Assembly (NCBI GenBank): GCA_016931715.1
Contig: JAFGEF010000050.1
Coordinates: forward strand, 1 to 36,166
Length of the DNA: 36,166 bases
Direction: 5' to 3'
DNA from: Sedimentisphaerales bacterium
GTDB lineage: Bacteria > Planctomycetota > Phycisphaerae > Sedimentisphaerales > Anaerobacaceae
The notes under the pieces were generated by a model. The model saw only the letters and a program-made list of their open reading frames with translations, ran no database searches and was not told the DNA's origin. A program made the translations under genes and the position numbers. Positions 8,066-16,871 of the stretch are shown here, one piece after another. How positions within the stretch are numbered: the first letter of the stretch is position 1; every line of letters begins with the position of its first letter.

Positions 8066-8210
8066 ATCCCTGCCTTATTATTTGATAATCCATAATCATT
8101 TCAAGAGCTGCATTGAAGATTGCGGCATCTCCCTGTTCCTGCCAGAACTCTATGTCAAAACGGCCGTCATCATCGCCAATACGTTTGTATGATTCTTTTA
8201 TTTTTTGCAT
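8013..8210 (-). CDS. Small conserved partner of the nucleotidyltransferase
   Basis: 65 residues with a motif I recall from small genes placed next to nucleotidyltransferases: IGDDDGRFDIEFWQEQGDAAIFNAALEMI, then RLQRTVEYFG. The acidic GRFD-x-x-FW segment and the C-terminal LQRTVE are the memorable parts. No biochemical function is known to me. ATG 8210 has only a weak GGTG upstream. The 53-base overlap with the downstream gene, in a different frame, suggests a toxin-antitoxin-like or enzyme-adaptor pair, which is inference. Confidence 0.65.
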   Translation of the reverse strand: MQKIKESYKRIGDDDGRFDIEFWQEQGDAAIFNAALEMIMDYQIIRQGYADKPRLQRTVEYFGKA

Positions 8211-8400
8211 AAGACACCGAAAACATCCAATTTATCATATATATTATATCATTTTCAATAAATTTTGCAATAAAGCAATCCTGCTTGAAGAATATTTTCC
8301 ATTTTGTCAGGTTTTTAATATTTTTTGCCGCGTTTTTGGGTTTTGCGCATTTATAATGGTGATGATTACTGAAACTTTAAATATTGGGAGATTTGTTATT

Positions 8401-8973
8401 GTGGATAGCAGCAGTGAGCTTGAAAGTGCCGAGCTGATTGAAGAAGCCCGGACGAATTATAATGCGTTTTCGATATTGTACCGCAGACATTACGATGCAC
8501 TCTTTAAATATTGTGTTCACCGGTTATTCGACAGGCATTTGGCCGAGGATATTACATCGCAGGTTTTCTTGCGTGTAGTTGAAAAATTCAATACCTTCAG
8601 GGGAACTGAAAAGCAATTTCGCGGCTGGCTTTATGTAATAGCGACCAATTTTATAAACGAGCATTTACGAAAAGCCGCGGTTCATAAAAAGGCAGAAAAT
8701 TACCTGAAAGAAAATCCCCAAAACCATAATAACAATATCGAAGATAAAAACGCTAAACTGGAATCTCTTAAAAACGCGATTCATAGCTTAAAACCAAAGT
8801 ATCAGACAATCATCACCTTATATTATTTCGAGAAAATGAAAACAGAACAAATAGCCGAAACGCTCGGAACAACCCCGGCTACGATTCGCAGTCAATTATC
8901 AAGAGGAGCTGAAAAACTGCGAAAGAAAATGAATATCAAGGATAATGCCTTTCTTATGGGAGGTGAAAAATAA
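8401..8973 (+). CDS. ECF sigma factor, module 1
   Basis: 190 residues from GTG 8401, selected because GGGAG lies 10 bases upstream and the preceding in-frame sequence looks non-coding; ATG 8356 is a weaker choice. Region 2 runs FSILYRRHYDALFKYC, then RHLAEDITSQVFLRVV and FRGWLYVIATNFINEHLRK. Region 4 is LKPKYQTIITLYYFEKMKTE, then IAETLGTTPATIRSQLSRGAEKLRK. No extra C-terminal domain is present. It directs RNA polymerase to an unknown regulon. Its stop overlaps the start of the next gene by one base (TAATG), which fits a sigma/anti-sigma pair. A TATAAT at 8352-8357 has no matching -35. Confidence 0.87.
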   Translation: MDSSSELESAELIEEARTNYNAFSILYRRHYDALFKYCVHRLFDRHLAEDITSQVFLRVVEKFNTFRGTEKQFRGWLYVIATNFINEHLRKAAVHKKAENYLKENPQNHNNNIEDKNAKLESLKNAIHSLKPKYQTIITLYYFEKMKTEQIAETLGTTPATIRSQLSRGAEKLRKKMNIKDNAFLMGGEK

Positions 8974-11507
8974 TGGAAAACAAAGAATTTGAAAAATATC
9001 TTAATAATATAGAATTTAATGACAAACCTGATTATGCCCATCGCGATAAGCTCGAAAAAAAGCTACAGGCATCTTTTGTCGGACAATCTCAACCTAATGA
9101 AAATAACAAGCAAAGATTCATCGTAATTAATAGAGCATTGAAATTAGCCGCAGCGGCTGTGTTTGTTGTAATCGCATTAATCATTTTTAATCAGTTTGGA
9201 AGTAATGCAGTCGTATGGGCAGATGTAGTCCAGAAATTTCAGTCTATAGCATTTTTCAATGCTACTATTTACATTAAAGAGGATGCGTCTAAAGAACCAA
9301 CACAAATTGAGATATGGAGAAACAGTGAGCAGGAAACGAGAATAAGAGTCGATAGCCAGGTTCTTTTTGCCAAAGCGAACAATATTGTCGCTGGATATAA
9401 TTTTGCTGATAAACGAAAACTTTCGGAAAAAGATTATGATGAAAATGGTTTAATGGTAATGAAGAAAATATTGGGTACGCCGGAATTTTCCTTGAACACA
9501 ATCCTGAATTCCGTAAGTGGCGGTGATTTGGAAGAAACTACGCCTCTTATAAATCCAAATGCTATGATATCTGAGGATATGTTGGTATTTGATATACAAT
9601 CTACCGTAAGCCCTGAATGGATGAGAATCTGGACATTGCGGGAAAGTAAATTGCCTACACGAATCCGCATGTGGGACCCGCGTGACGGTGAAAGTATCGA
9701 TGTTTGCATGAGTTATTCGGCAGAACAAGCATCAGAATTTTTTAATCCGGCAGCATATGAAAAAATACTGCTCGAAAGTGACAATACAACTTCCCGCGGC
9801 AGTCAAGCGAATCTTGCTTATGCCTTACTAAAGGATCCGGGCGGCAGGGATTATGTACCGAAAGAATTGTTCGAAAAAGCCGGCGGCTATCATATGCCTA
9901 AAGTAGAGCGAATTGGTATTACAAAATATGGAGCGGTCTGGATAGTTGCTTCAAAATCACGAAATACAAGACCTGATGGCAATCCATTCTTTGGTTTTTC
10001 AAAGGTAACTGATAATTTGAATAGAAAATACAAATCGACAGGAGGTGTCCATATTACTTTAAGTGATATATCTGTAGAGATCTTTGTGCCGGATGAGTAT
10101 CCTTTTGACGAAAGATTGCCAGATGAAATTACTTTAGAATGTAAGGTTGAAAATTGGCCTCCGGACGAACCTGAAGAAATAGTTGGAACTCTTGATATTA
10201 CAGAATGGGAGCCAAATAGTATCTGGCCGCAGGATAAGTTTAATGAAAAAGAAACAGATATAATCTTATCAAAAGCATGGGAATATGCACGCGCCAAAAA
10301 GTATGATGAGTGCTTGAAGGCAATTGATTTGGTAAGAAAATTGGAATCCGGTACTAAATATGATCATCAAATCGATAGAATAAATCTTGCTATGCTAATA
10401 AACCAGGGGAAGTTTGGTCAAGCCGATGAACTTGCCGAAAAGCTCTTGCCTAAGGAGAAAGAGAAATTTATAACAAGCGGAGTCAACGCTTCTTATCAGC
10501 CTTTTACAGATTATATTATTGCCATAGCCGGTAATGGCAGAATTGAAAGAGCGACTCAGATATTTAAAGAAATGAGAACTTTGGAACCGGATCTTTCTCA
10601 ATATAATCCAAATGCGCGAAAGAGTATCTTATCTCAAATCCATGATGTAGGTCAGAATTTGCTTGGATATGATTTTACCAACAATTTATTTAACAAGGCA
10701 AACCTCACACTTGAGCAGGTAAACCAGATTGCAGGATTTAATGTGCTGGAAAATGATGAGACAAAGTGGTATGTGCCGGAAAAATATCGCATGGCAAATG
10801 ATCCTGATACTATTACGTGGAACAATCATCTTGATGAATTAGCAGAATATTATAAAGCCAATCCTCTTGAACTCGGCCAAATGGAATTCAGAGAAAGGCC
10901 ATATTGTAGACAAATTTCGAGATTTGAAATACCTGGTCTGGATGACTATAAAACCATGCCTGTTAGTGGAACATTACATAATTTTGCGAGTTTATACAAG
11001 TATCCGGAATTGACAGGAAGAATCAGGATAGACGCTGATATTAATAATATTAGCCTTCAGCATGAGGTGATAAGTCGGGGCCAAATAGACCGAGATAAAA
11101 AATCAGAATTTGTACTTACACAATTTGGATTGGAAATTGCCGAAAGCGAAGATTTATGCACAGTCTGGATTGCCGAGTATAATGGCCAGGAGCTTAAAGA
11201 TTTTACTAATGTCAGAAGCCCCGTAATGAGAGGTTCAACAGATACTCCTGGAATGTCATCCTATATGGCCAGTGCAGGATTAAATATTAATAGTTTGCTA
11301 ACGGAATTGGCGGTAGATCAGGATATTGTTATAGAAGATAATACGGGGATAGATAAAAGTACTAAGTTGAGTCTTGAAGTGCCGAACTTTAGAACTCGAA
11401 AGGGGGCTGAATTGGCTGAAGAATGGTACAAAGAGAATTTTGGTATTACATTTAAAATAGAACAGCGGCCCATGAAAGTATGGGTAGTTCGCAAAAAAGC
11501 TCAATAG
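8973..11507 (+). CDS. Large single-pass membrane protein, putative anti-sigma/sensor, module 1
   Basis: 844 residues. A short cytoplasmic segment (about 1-56) with no Cys/His zinc motif precedes one transmembrane helix (about 57-73), followed by the motif VWA (81-83). Next is a region of about 180 residues reading like a LolA/LolB-type outer-membrane lipoprotein sorting fold (ATIYIKEDA, TQIEIWRNSEQETRIRVDSQ, TRIRMWDPRDGESID). The middle has helical repeat-like sequence (KYDECLKAIDLVRKL, NQGKFGQADELAEKLL) suggestive of TPR. The last part (GAELAEEWYKENFGITFKIE, then VWVVRKK) resembles STN-like or DUF3738-type ends. These domain calls are from pattern recognition only. Placement directly after an ECF sigma gene makes an anti-sigma role likely but unproven. 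Confidence 0.7.
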   Translation: MENKEFEKYLNNIEFNDKPDYAHRDKLEKKLQASFVGQSQPNENNKQRFIVINRALKLAAAAVFVVIALIIFNQFGSNAVVWADVVQKFQSIAFFNATIYIKEDASKEPTQIEIWRNSEQETRIRVDSQVLFAKANNIVAGYNFADKRKLSEKDYDENGLMVMKKILGTPEFSLNTILNSVSGGDLEETTPLINPNAMISEDMLVFDIQSTVSPEWMRIWTLRESKLPTRIRMWDPRDGESIDVCMSYSAEQASEFFNPAAYEKILLESDNTTSRGSQANLAYALLKDPGGRDYVPKELFEKAGGYHMPKVERIGITKYGAVWIVASKSRNTRPDGNPFFGFSKVTDNLNRKYKSTGGVHITLSDISVEIFVPDEYPFDERLPDEITLECKVENWPPDEPEEIVGTLDITEWEPNSIWPQDKFNEKETDIILSKAWEYARAKKYDECLKAIDLVRKLESGTKYDHQIDRINLAMLINQGKFGQADELAEKLLPKEKEKFITSGVNASYQPFTDYIIAIAGNGRIERATQIFKEMRTLEPDLSQYNPNARKSILSQIHDVGQNLLGYDFTNNLFNKANLTLEQVNQIAGFNVLENDETKWYVPEKYRMANDPDTITWNNHLDELAEYYKANPLELGQMEFRERPYCRQISRFEIPGLDDYKTMPVSGTLHNFASLYKYPELTGRIRIDADINNISLQHEVISRGQIDRDKKSEFVLTQFGLEIAESEDLCTVWIAEYNGQELKDFTNVRSPVMRGSTDTPGMSSYMASAGLNINSLLTELAVDQDIVIEDNTGIDKSTKLSLEVPNFRTRKGAELAEEWYKENFGITFKIEQRPMKVWVVRKKAQ

Positions 11508-11542
11508 AATTTAATAACTTTATTTTGTAAAAGACACACAGG

Positions 11543-11596
11543 CCATGAACCGTTCTGGTTCATGGCAGGCCGGACTTGATTGGGTTCGGCTTTTTT
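11543..11596 (+). terminator. Double-hairpin terminator after module 1
   Basis: First hairpin: perfect 9-bp stem CCATGAACC (11543-11551) with GGTTCATGG (11557-11565), 5-nt loop. Second: GCCGGACT (11569-11576) pairs with GGGTTCGGC-type sequence up to 11590 using two G-T pairs, then six T (11591-11596). It separates module 1 from module 2, so each sigma module probably has its own promoter. Confidence 0.85.
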
Positions 11597-11704
11597 CATT
11601 TCTAAAACGTCTAATTTCGTTAAAATAATAAAAATCTTCACTTTTTTTGTAAATTCGACGACTCTGCGTGTCATTATAGTAGTGTCGGATATAAGGAGCT
11701 TTTA

Positions 11705-12229
11705 TTGGACGAGTTGACAGATAAAAATTTAGTCGAAGCCTGCTATACAGGAGATAAACAGATGTATGCAGTTCTTGTAAAAAAATATTACAGGCATGTA
11801 TTCCTGGTTTGCATGGGTATGCTTGGAAATGTAAGCGATTCAGAGGATATTGCTCAGGAAGTCATGCTCAAGGGTTATGTCGAGATTAAGAAATTACGGG
11901 ACGGCGAGAAATTCGCTCAATGGATAACGAGAATCGCGAAAAATATGTGTTTGAATGTACACAGGAAAGAAAGGAACTTACAAAAAGCTATTGCTCAGAG
12001 GGCTTATCAAGAGGCAGAAAATCCGACACAAAATCACAGCCTTGAGAAAGCTATCGCAAAGCTTCCTTCCGACGAAAGACTTGTTCTGCTTATGTACTAT
12101 TATGACGGCCAAAAAGTAAAAAATGTTGCTGAAAAACTGAACATATCAACCTCTAACGTTTACCTGAAACTTCGAGCTGCGACAAATCAGTTGCATGAGA
12201 TACTCGAAATGGAAGGAGACTTAAAATGA
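11705..12229 (+). CDS. ECF sigma factor, module 2
   Basis: 174 residues from a TTG start with an ideal AAGGAG six bases upstream (11693-11698). Region 2: DKQMYAVLVKKYYRHVFLVC, DSEDIAQEVMLKGYVEI, then FAQWITRIAKNMCLNVHRK. Region 4: AIAKLPSDERLVLLMYYYDG, then VAEKLNISTSNVYLKLRAAT. It lacks extra domains. The stop overlaps the start of the partner gene (ATGA at 12226-12229). Upstream, 11600-11700 is AT-rich with a GC-richer stretch (CGACGACTCTGCGTGTC) that could hold a promoter, though no consensus was confirmed. Confidence 0.88.
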   Translation: MDELTDKNLVEACYTGDKQMYAVLVKKYYRHVFLVCMGMLGNVSDSEDIAQEVMLKGYVEIKKLRDGEKFAQWITRIAKNMCLNVHRKERNLQKAIAQRAYQEAENPTQNHSLEKAIAKLPSDERLVLLMYYYDGQKVKNVAEKLNISTSNVYLKLRAATNQLHEILEMEGDLK

Positions 12230-14259
12230 ATAATCAACATGAAAAAATGAAAGACAAAATCACCGATTATGTTCTCGGTATTTTGAATGAAGATGAAATT
12301 GCCAATCTTGAAAAGCATATCGAACAATGCTCCGAGTGTAAAGAGCATTTAGAAAGCCTGAAAAAAGAACGAGAAATTATTTTACAATTTGGTAAGAATA
12401 TTGATAGCAAAATGAAAGCACGAGAGGAAAACGTTATGGCCGCATTAGAAAAATTCCAACCCAAAAAATCCGTACATATGTCAATGTTGCATAATCGAAT
12501 ATTTAAATTTGCCGCTGCGGCAATGATTGTAATTGGAATATTAGTTATCTTTCAGTCTATGAGCTTAACCGGCAAGGTATATGCTTTGACGGATGTGCCC
12601 GGATTAATAGAAAAAGCAAAAACACTTCATGTTAAAACTAAATACTATACTAAAGTAAAAGATCAGACATTAGACTTTCAGACATTAGAATATTGGTATG
12701 ATATTGAAAATGGAAGAATGTATTATTTACGCGAAGTAGAAAAGTATGATGCTGATACTGGTCTGGAAATCCCATTAGTTACTGAATCAAAACGAGAGAC
12801 CGTCTGGGATGAAAACTATGTTATGAAGCTGGATGATAAGAAAAAGACAGCCATGTTTAATAAGTTGCTTTCATCCCAAAAACAAGCCAATCAAAAATAT
12901 ATTATGCAATTGGCAATGAATGCGATGCAGGACTGGGAGAACCTGGATAGTTATAGAAAGGTTGATGTGGGGCAAATTGATGGTCATAAATATGATATAT
13001 GGCGAAGAGAATTCAATTTGGGAGATTCTGGTATAAAGTTCAGATATGAGACCTGGGTGTCACCAGCAACCGGAGATATTGGATTGACTAAGGTTTGGTC
13101 AAAAATGGACAGGGATGAATGGGAATTGCATTCAGAAACAGATGTCTTTGAAAGAAATGTTCAGCCGCAGCAGAATATTTTCTCAACTCAACCACCAAAT
13201 GATTTTGCAGTTGAAAACACAAAAGAAAACGCGGATATTTCCTATATTTGTTTTGATATCTATGGCGGTTCCGATGGTTATAAATTCAATGTTCAATTCA
13301 GTTATTGCCTTGAAGACGGAAGTATTGTAACTTGCTGGAGAGGAAAGAATACAAATAAAACAACAGATACCGGCTTAGAGAAGGCTTTCGAGGAGCTCAG
13401 GTTTGGAGACAAATTGCCTTTAGCACCCATAGGTTTTTATGGATTGCTCTGGGTACCAGAAAATAATACCCAGGGTCAGATTGAATATTATGTTGGCCGT
13501 CATATTTTATATACGCAAAAAGCAGACAATATTTATGAGTGGGCTGTTTATGTTCCTGAAAATAAACCAAAAACTCTTAATACTCTTGTTCAAAACCTGG
13601 CATTTATAAAAATCGAATCAAAGGATATCACTGATAGTTCTCCAAGGCTCTATCTTATGAGTCTTAAAGTTGAACCAGAAGAATTTAATAATTTAATTCA
13701 TGGTGCATATAAAGAATTATCAGACAATTCTGAATTGCCGGAAAATGTGAATTATGAAAATATTCTTAATATGGCAAAACAAATTCCTGACAAAAAAGAG
13801 CTTTACAGCAATTTCAAAAAAGAAATACAGGAACAAGTTGAGCATGTCGGTATTTTAGAATCTGTTGAGATTGTATTGCCTGAAGATTCTTTGGAATTGG
13901 TCAAGCAAACTACAGAAGAATTTTTCAAGGCGATTAATGAAGGACGAGATAATGACGCAATGAGACTCTTAAGATACGAAGAAGAACGTGCATCAAGTAT
14001 TGTTAAAAACATGAAACAAATGCCAGGTATTGACGGAATTAAAGTTGATGATATTTATATCGATGAGAAAGCTGCTTTAGTAATTACTTCTGAATTTGGT
14101 CCTATTGATAACCAGTATGGTTGCTGGGCAATCTCACTAATAAAAGAAAAAGGCCTCTGGATAATAAGAGATTTCGATGCTCCAACTGCTGCTACAAAGT
14201 CTAAAGAAGTAGATAAATTCCTGGAACCTTTTCCAAATGCGACGCACTTTCCTCAATAG
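12226..14259 (+). CDS. Zinc-finger anti-sigma factor with large extracytoplasmic region, module 2
   Basis: 677 residues; ATG overlaps the sigma stop by four bases and has AAGGAG upstream. The cytoplasmic N-terminus carries the ZAS/zf-HC2 signature H31-x3-C35-x2-C38 (KHIEQCSECKEHLESL), the best direct evidence here for anti-sigma function. One membrane helix spans about 93-112, followed by VYA (118-120). Then comes a LolA/LolB-like region (ETVWDENYVMKLDDKKKTAM, YDIWRREFNL, FRYETWVSPATGDI). The C-terminal 130 residues (LVKQTTEEFFKAINEGRDND, then AISLIKEKGLWIIRDFD) look like an NTF2-like (DUF4878/SnoaL) domain. Release of the sigma presumably depends on an envelope signal, which is unknown. Confidence 0.82.
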   Translation: MNNQHEKMKDKITDYVLGILNEDEIANLEKHIEQCSECKEHLESLKKEREIILQFGKNIDSKMKAREENVMAALEKFQPKKSVHMSMLHNRIFKFAAAAMIVIGILVIFQSMSLTGKVYALTDVPGLIEKAKTLHVKTKYYTKVKDQTLDFQTLEYWYDIENGRMYYLREVEKYDADTGLEIPLVTESKRETVWDENYVMKLDDKKKTAMFNKLLSSQKQANQKYIMQLAMNAMQDWENLDSYRKVDVGQIDGHKYDIWRREFNLGDSGIKFRYETWVSPATGDIGLTKVWSKMDRDEWELHSETDVFERNVQPQQNIFSTQPPNDFAVENTKENADISYICFDIYGGSDGYKFNVQFSYCLEDGSIVTCWRGKNTNKTTDTGLEKAFEELRFGDKLPLAPIGFYGLLWVPENNTQGQIEYYVGRHILYTQKADNIYEWAVYVPENKPKTLNTLVQNLAFIKIESKDITDSSPRLYLMSLKVEPEEFNNLIHGAYKELSDNSELPENVNYENILNMAKQIPDKKELYSNFKKEIQEQVEHVGILESVEIVLPEDSLELVKQTTEEFFKAINEGRDNDAMRLLRYEEERASSIVKNMKQMPGIDGIKVDDIYIDEKAALVITSEFGPIDNQYGCWAISLIKEKGLWIIRDFDAPTAATKSKEVDKFLEPFPNATHFPQ

Positions 14260-14289
14260 TATTCAATAACAATATTTGCACATAGACAT

Positions 14290-14317
14290 AGGCCGGGCAT
14301 TCTATCTCGGCCTTTTT
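14290..14317 (+). terminator. Terminator after module 2
   Basis: AGGCCG (14290-14295) pairs with CGGCCT (14308-14313) around a 12-nt loop and runs into TTTTT. It lies 30 bases past the stop at 14259, so modules 2 and 3 are separate transcription units. Confidence 0.75.
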
Positions 14318-14420
14318 ATTTTTGGGATTATTTTTTATTATTTTTAGACTAAAATCTGTAATAATGATGTCTTATCCTTGACGATCGTTGGTTTCGAAAC
14401 TTTTTAAGGTGAATCCGGAC

Positions 14421-14957
14421 ATGCTGGAAGACAAAATACTGGTATGGAAATTAAAACGCGGCAGCTCAGATGCCCTGCGCCGGATCTATGAAAAGTACAA
14501 AGATGATTTGCTTGCTCTTGCTATTGCCTTGTCAAATGATAGAACTGTAGCCGAAGATGTACTCCATGATGTGTTTGTATCATTTGCGGAATATGCGGTC
14601 AAATTGCAGTTGCGGACGAGTTTAAAGAGTTACCTTTTGAGTTGTGTTGTCAATCGTATTCGCAGTCTGCACAGCATAAAAAGCAGACAGAATGAGCAGG
14701 TATATGATGCAGAGGACATCGAACATGATTGTAATGAGCCTGTAAGGTTGGCAATATTAACTGAGCAATCGAAATTAGTTGAATTGGCATTGTCTGAGCT
14801 TCCATACCAGCAGAGAGAAGTAATTGTCCTGCATATTAATAGTCAGATAAGATTTAAGGATATTGCGGAAATGCAGGGTGAATCGATAAATACAATCCAG
14901 AGCCGCTATCGGTACGGACTGGAAAAATTGAAGTTACAATTGAACGGCAAGGTGTAA
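14421..14957 (+). CDS. ECF sigma factor, module 3
   Basis: 178 residues from ATG 14421, chosen because AAGGTG is well spaced upstream and the next residues (MLEDKILVWKLKRGSSDALR) are the start typical of one planctomycete ECF subgroup; a TTG at 14388 is the longest alternative. Region 2: RIYEKYKDDLLALAIAL, TVAEDVLHDVFVSFAEY, then LKSYLLSCVVNRIRS. Region 4: LALSELPYQQREVIVLHI, then FKDIAEMQGESINTIQSRYR. It is clearly a different subgroup from the module 1 and 2 sigmas. The partner gene starts two bases after the stop. Confidence 0.87.
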   Translation: MLEDKILVWKLKRGSSDALRRIYEKYKDDLLALAIALSNDRTVAEDVLHDVFVSFAEYAVKLQLRTSLKSYLLSCVVNRIRSLHSIKSRQNEQVYDAEDIEHDCNEPVRLAILTEQSKLVELALSELPYQQREVIVLHINSQIRFKDIAEMQGESINTIQSRYRYGLEKLKLQLNGKV

Positions 14958-14959
14958 AA

Positions 14960-16210
14960 ATGAAACTTATGAGTAAAATCGAAAATGTCGTAAGGAACTT
15001 TTATTTTGCCAAGAGAAGCGGAATAAAAACGACAAGTGAGTTAGATAAAAGAATCATTGACGATGCTTTGCCCGCATATGAACAATCACTAAAAACTCAA
15101 TCGGCTTCGGTTCAGCCGAATATATGGAGAATAATTATGCAAAACAGAATTACAAAATATGGTTCAGCGGCTGCTGTATTGTTGGTCGTATTATATGTGC
15201 TTACAGGCAATTCCGGCAGGACTGTCTGGGCAATGGAGCAGGCGATTGAAGCTGTTAAAGATTACAAAGCAGTTTATATGGAAGGAACGTCACGGGAGGG
15301 AGCTTTCGAATGCTGGGGGCGTACTGATGATACCGGGGAACAGTCGAAGGATTTTATCGTAAAGATTTCCAATGGTATTGTCGCATGGGTAAAAGACGGC
15401 TCGTCATTTGCATATGTTCCATCAGAAAATAAAGTTTATTATGAGAAAGCCGTAACAACCGGATTTTCTCAATGGCTTGGCTCCGAACTGCTCGAAATGC
15501 TCGGCAGTATAAAAAACACAAAAGTTATGTATGGTAAAGATCCCGATACAGGCAGGGAAAGAGTTACTATTATGAGCAGCTTTATCGATGTGACAGGACC
15601 AAAGTCATTTATTATCGAGTTTGATTATGAAACAAAACTTGCAGTCAGCCTGAAGCAATGGGATAATATGGACAGGAGCGGGCAGCCCGCTTTCCATGCC
15701 GCAAAGATTGTTTTCTATAAAGAAATTACAGATAGTCTTTTTGCAGTAAATATTCCCGGCAATCCAACTTATATTGAAAAACCTCTGACCATACCCGATG
15801 AGAATATTGGCTTATTGAGTAATCCCGAATACGGAATATCAATAAAAGGTTTATCCGAGCAGCAGGCATGCAAAAAAATACTTACAGATATGTATCAGGC
15901 TGTTATAGCCGGTGACATTGCCGCAATAAAGAAACTTAGTCCAGTAACTGAAATTCTGGATGATGAATTTATCAGGTCATTTATAATTAAGACGGGAAAG
16001 AAAGATCAGATAGTCGAACTTGTCAGTATCGGAGAAATCATCAAAAAAGGTCACTCAAAACTTGGTTCAATAGCTGCTGTACCGGTGGTTTATAAACGCA
16101 AAGACGGCGTAAAGATGGAAGATAAAATGATTGTGCAGTTCCGTAATCTCGGCGGCGAGCTTTCCTGTGTTATTCATGGCCCGTATGGAATATCACAGCA
16201 GTACAAATAA
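14960..16210 (+). CDS. Single-pass membrane protein, putative anti-sigma/sensor, module 3
   Basis: 416 residues. A cytoplasmic stretch of about 65 residues without zinc-ligand Cys precedes one membrane helix (about 66-83: KYGSAAAVLLVVLYVLTG), then VWA (89-91). Residues about 95-270 look LolA/LolB-like (AVYMEGTSREGAFECWGRTD, GIVAWVKDGSSFAYVPSENK, FIIEFDYETKLAVSLKQWDN). Residues about 300-410 (ILTDMYQAVIAGDIAAIKKL, then MIVQFRNLGGELSCVIHGP) resemble an NTF2-like domain, as in module 2. The anti-sigma role is inferred from position and the shared plan. The stop is followed at once by an inverted repeat (16214-16234). Confidence 0.72.
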   Translation: MKLMSKIENVVRNFYFAKRSGIKTTSELDKRIIDDALPAYEQSLKTQSASVQPNIWRIIMQNRITKYGSAAAVLLVVLYVLTGNSGRTVWAMEQAIEAVKDYKAVYMEGTSREGAFECWGRTDDTGEQSKDFIVKISNGIVAWVKDGSSFAYVPSENKVYYEKAVTTGFSQWLGSELLEMLGSIKNTKVMYGKDPDTGRERVTIMSSFIDVTGPKSFIIEFDYETKLAVSLKQWDNMDRSGQPAFHAAKIVFYKEITDSLFAVNIPGNPTYIEKPLTIPDENIGLLSNPEYGISIKGLSEQQACKKILTDMYQAVIAGDIAAIKKLSPVTEILDDEFIRSFIIKTGKKDQIVELVSIGEIIKKGHSKLGSIAAVPVVYKRKDGVKMEDKMIVQFRNLGGELSCVIHGPYGISQQYK

Positions 16211-16234
16211 AAAAGTCATCGGTTTTCAATGACT
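16209..16234 (-). terminator. Possible leftward-reading terminator after module 3
   Basis: AGTCAT (16214-16219) and ATGACT (16229-16234) form a 6-bp stem. Read on the minus strand it is followed by six T, but on the plus strand there is no T-run. It would stop leftward (antisense) transcripts better than rightward ones. The short stem makes this tentative. Confidence 0.3.
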
Positions 16235-16292
16235 ACAGTAATAATTGATGATTTTTCTCGCCTGTAATTGTTCTATTGGGTATATTATTGCA

Positions 16293-16871
16293 ATGAGAAT
16301 TATTGCAGGTACAAAAAAAGGAATGAATCTGTTCAGCCCGAAAACGATGGTATCCAGGCCGATTACCGACAGGGTGAAAGAATCGCTTTTTAACGTTTTA
16401 TATAATTATAATTTCCCTGACGGTGCGGTTGTTGCCGATTTGTTTAGCGGCGTAGGCTCTCTCGGCCTGGAATCGCTTAGCAGGGGAGCTAAGTTTGTTA
16501 CTTTTGTGGATAAAAACTGGGACATAGTCCAGATTCTGAAAAAAAATATTGCCAAGGCCGGTTTTAACCATGAATCGAAAGTTATCAAAGCAAGCGCTTT
16601 TAATATTGAATTGGATATTGCCCCGGAAGGTCAAAAGTGCGGCCTTATTTTTGTTGACCCGCCTTATGTGAAAAGCAAGAATACAGAATCCGGCTCACCC
16701 TTGGCTGATTTATTAATTTCACTATGTGACAAAATTACAGCAGACGGAATTGTTATTGTCAGAACAAGCAGTGAAGTGAATCTATCGGATAATTATGGGC
16801 AATTGCAGTTAATAGAACGCCGCAACTGGGGAACAATGAATGTTAATATTTTACGGAGCACGAATCCTTGA
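16293..16871 (+). CDS. rsmD: 16S rRNA (guanine(966)-N2)-methyltransferase
   Basis: 193 residues from ATG 16293, where the family's usual start (MRIIAGTKKGMNL) lies; the open frame extends to 16245 but those residues are not family-like. SAM-binding motif DLFSGVGSLGLESLSRGA and the catalytic motif FVDPPYV (D/N-PPY) are intact, as is the early RPITDRVKESLFNVL segment. The enzyme methylates G966 of 16S rRNA during small-subunit assembly. The last four bases overlap the TTG start of the next gene, so the two are translationally coupled. Confidence 0.92.
   Translation: MRIIAGTKKGMNLFSPKTMVSRPITDRVKESLFNVLYNYNFPDGAVVADLFSGVGSLGLESLSRGAKFVTFVDKNWDIVQILKKNIAKAGFNHESKVIKASAFNIELDIAPEGQKCGLIFVDPPYVKSKNTESGSPLADLLISLCDKITADGIVIVRTSSEVNLSDNYGQLQLIERRNWGTMNVNILRSTNP

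Noticed and set aside
8113-8400. N-terminal extension of the module 1 sigma factor
   Set aside because: The extension overlaps the divergent 65-aa gene, is rich in Ile/Phe/Cys unlike sigma factors, and a good binding site precedes GTG 8401.
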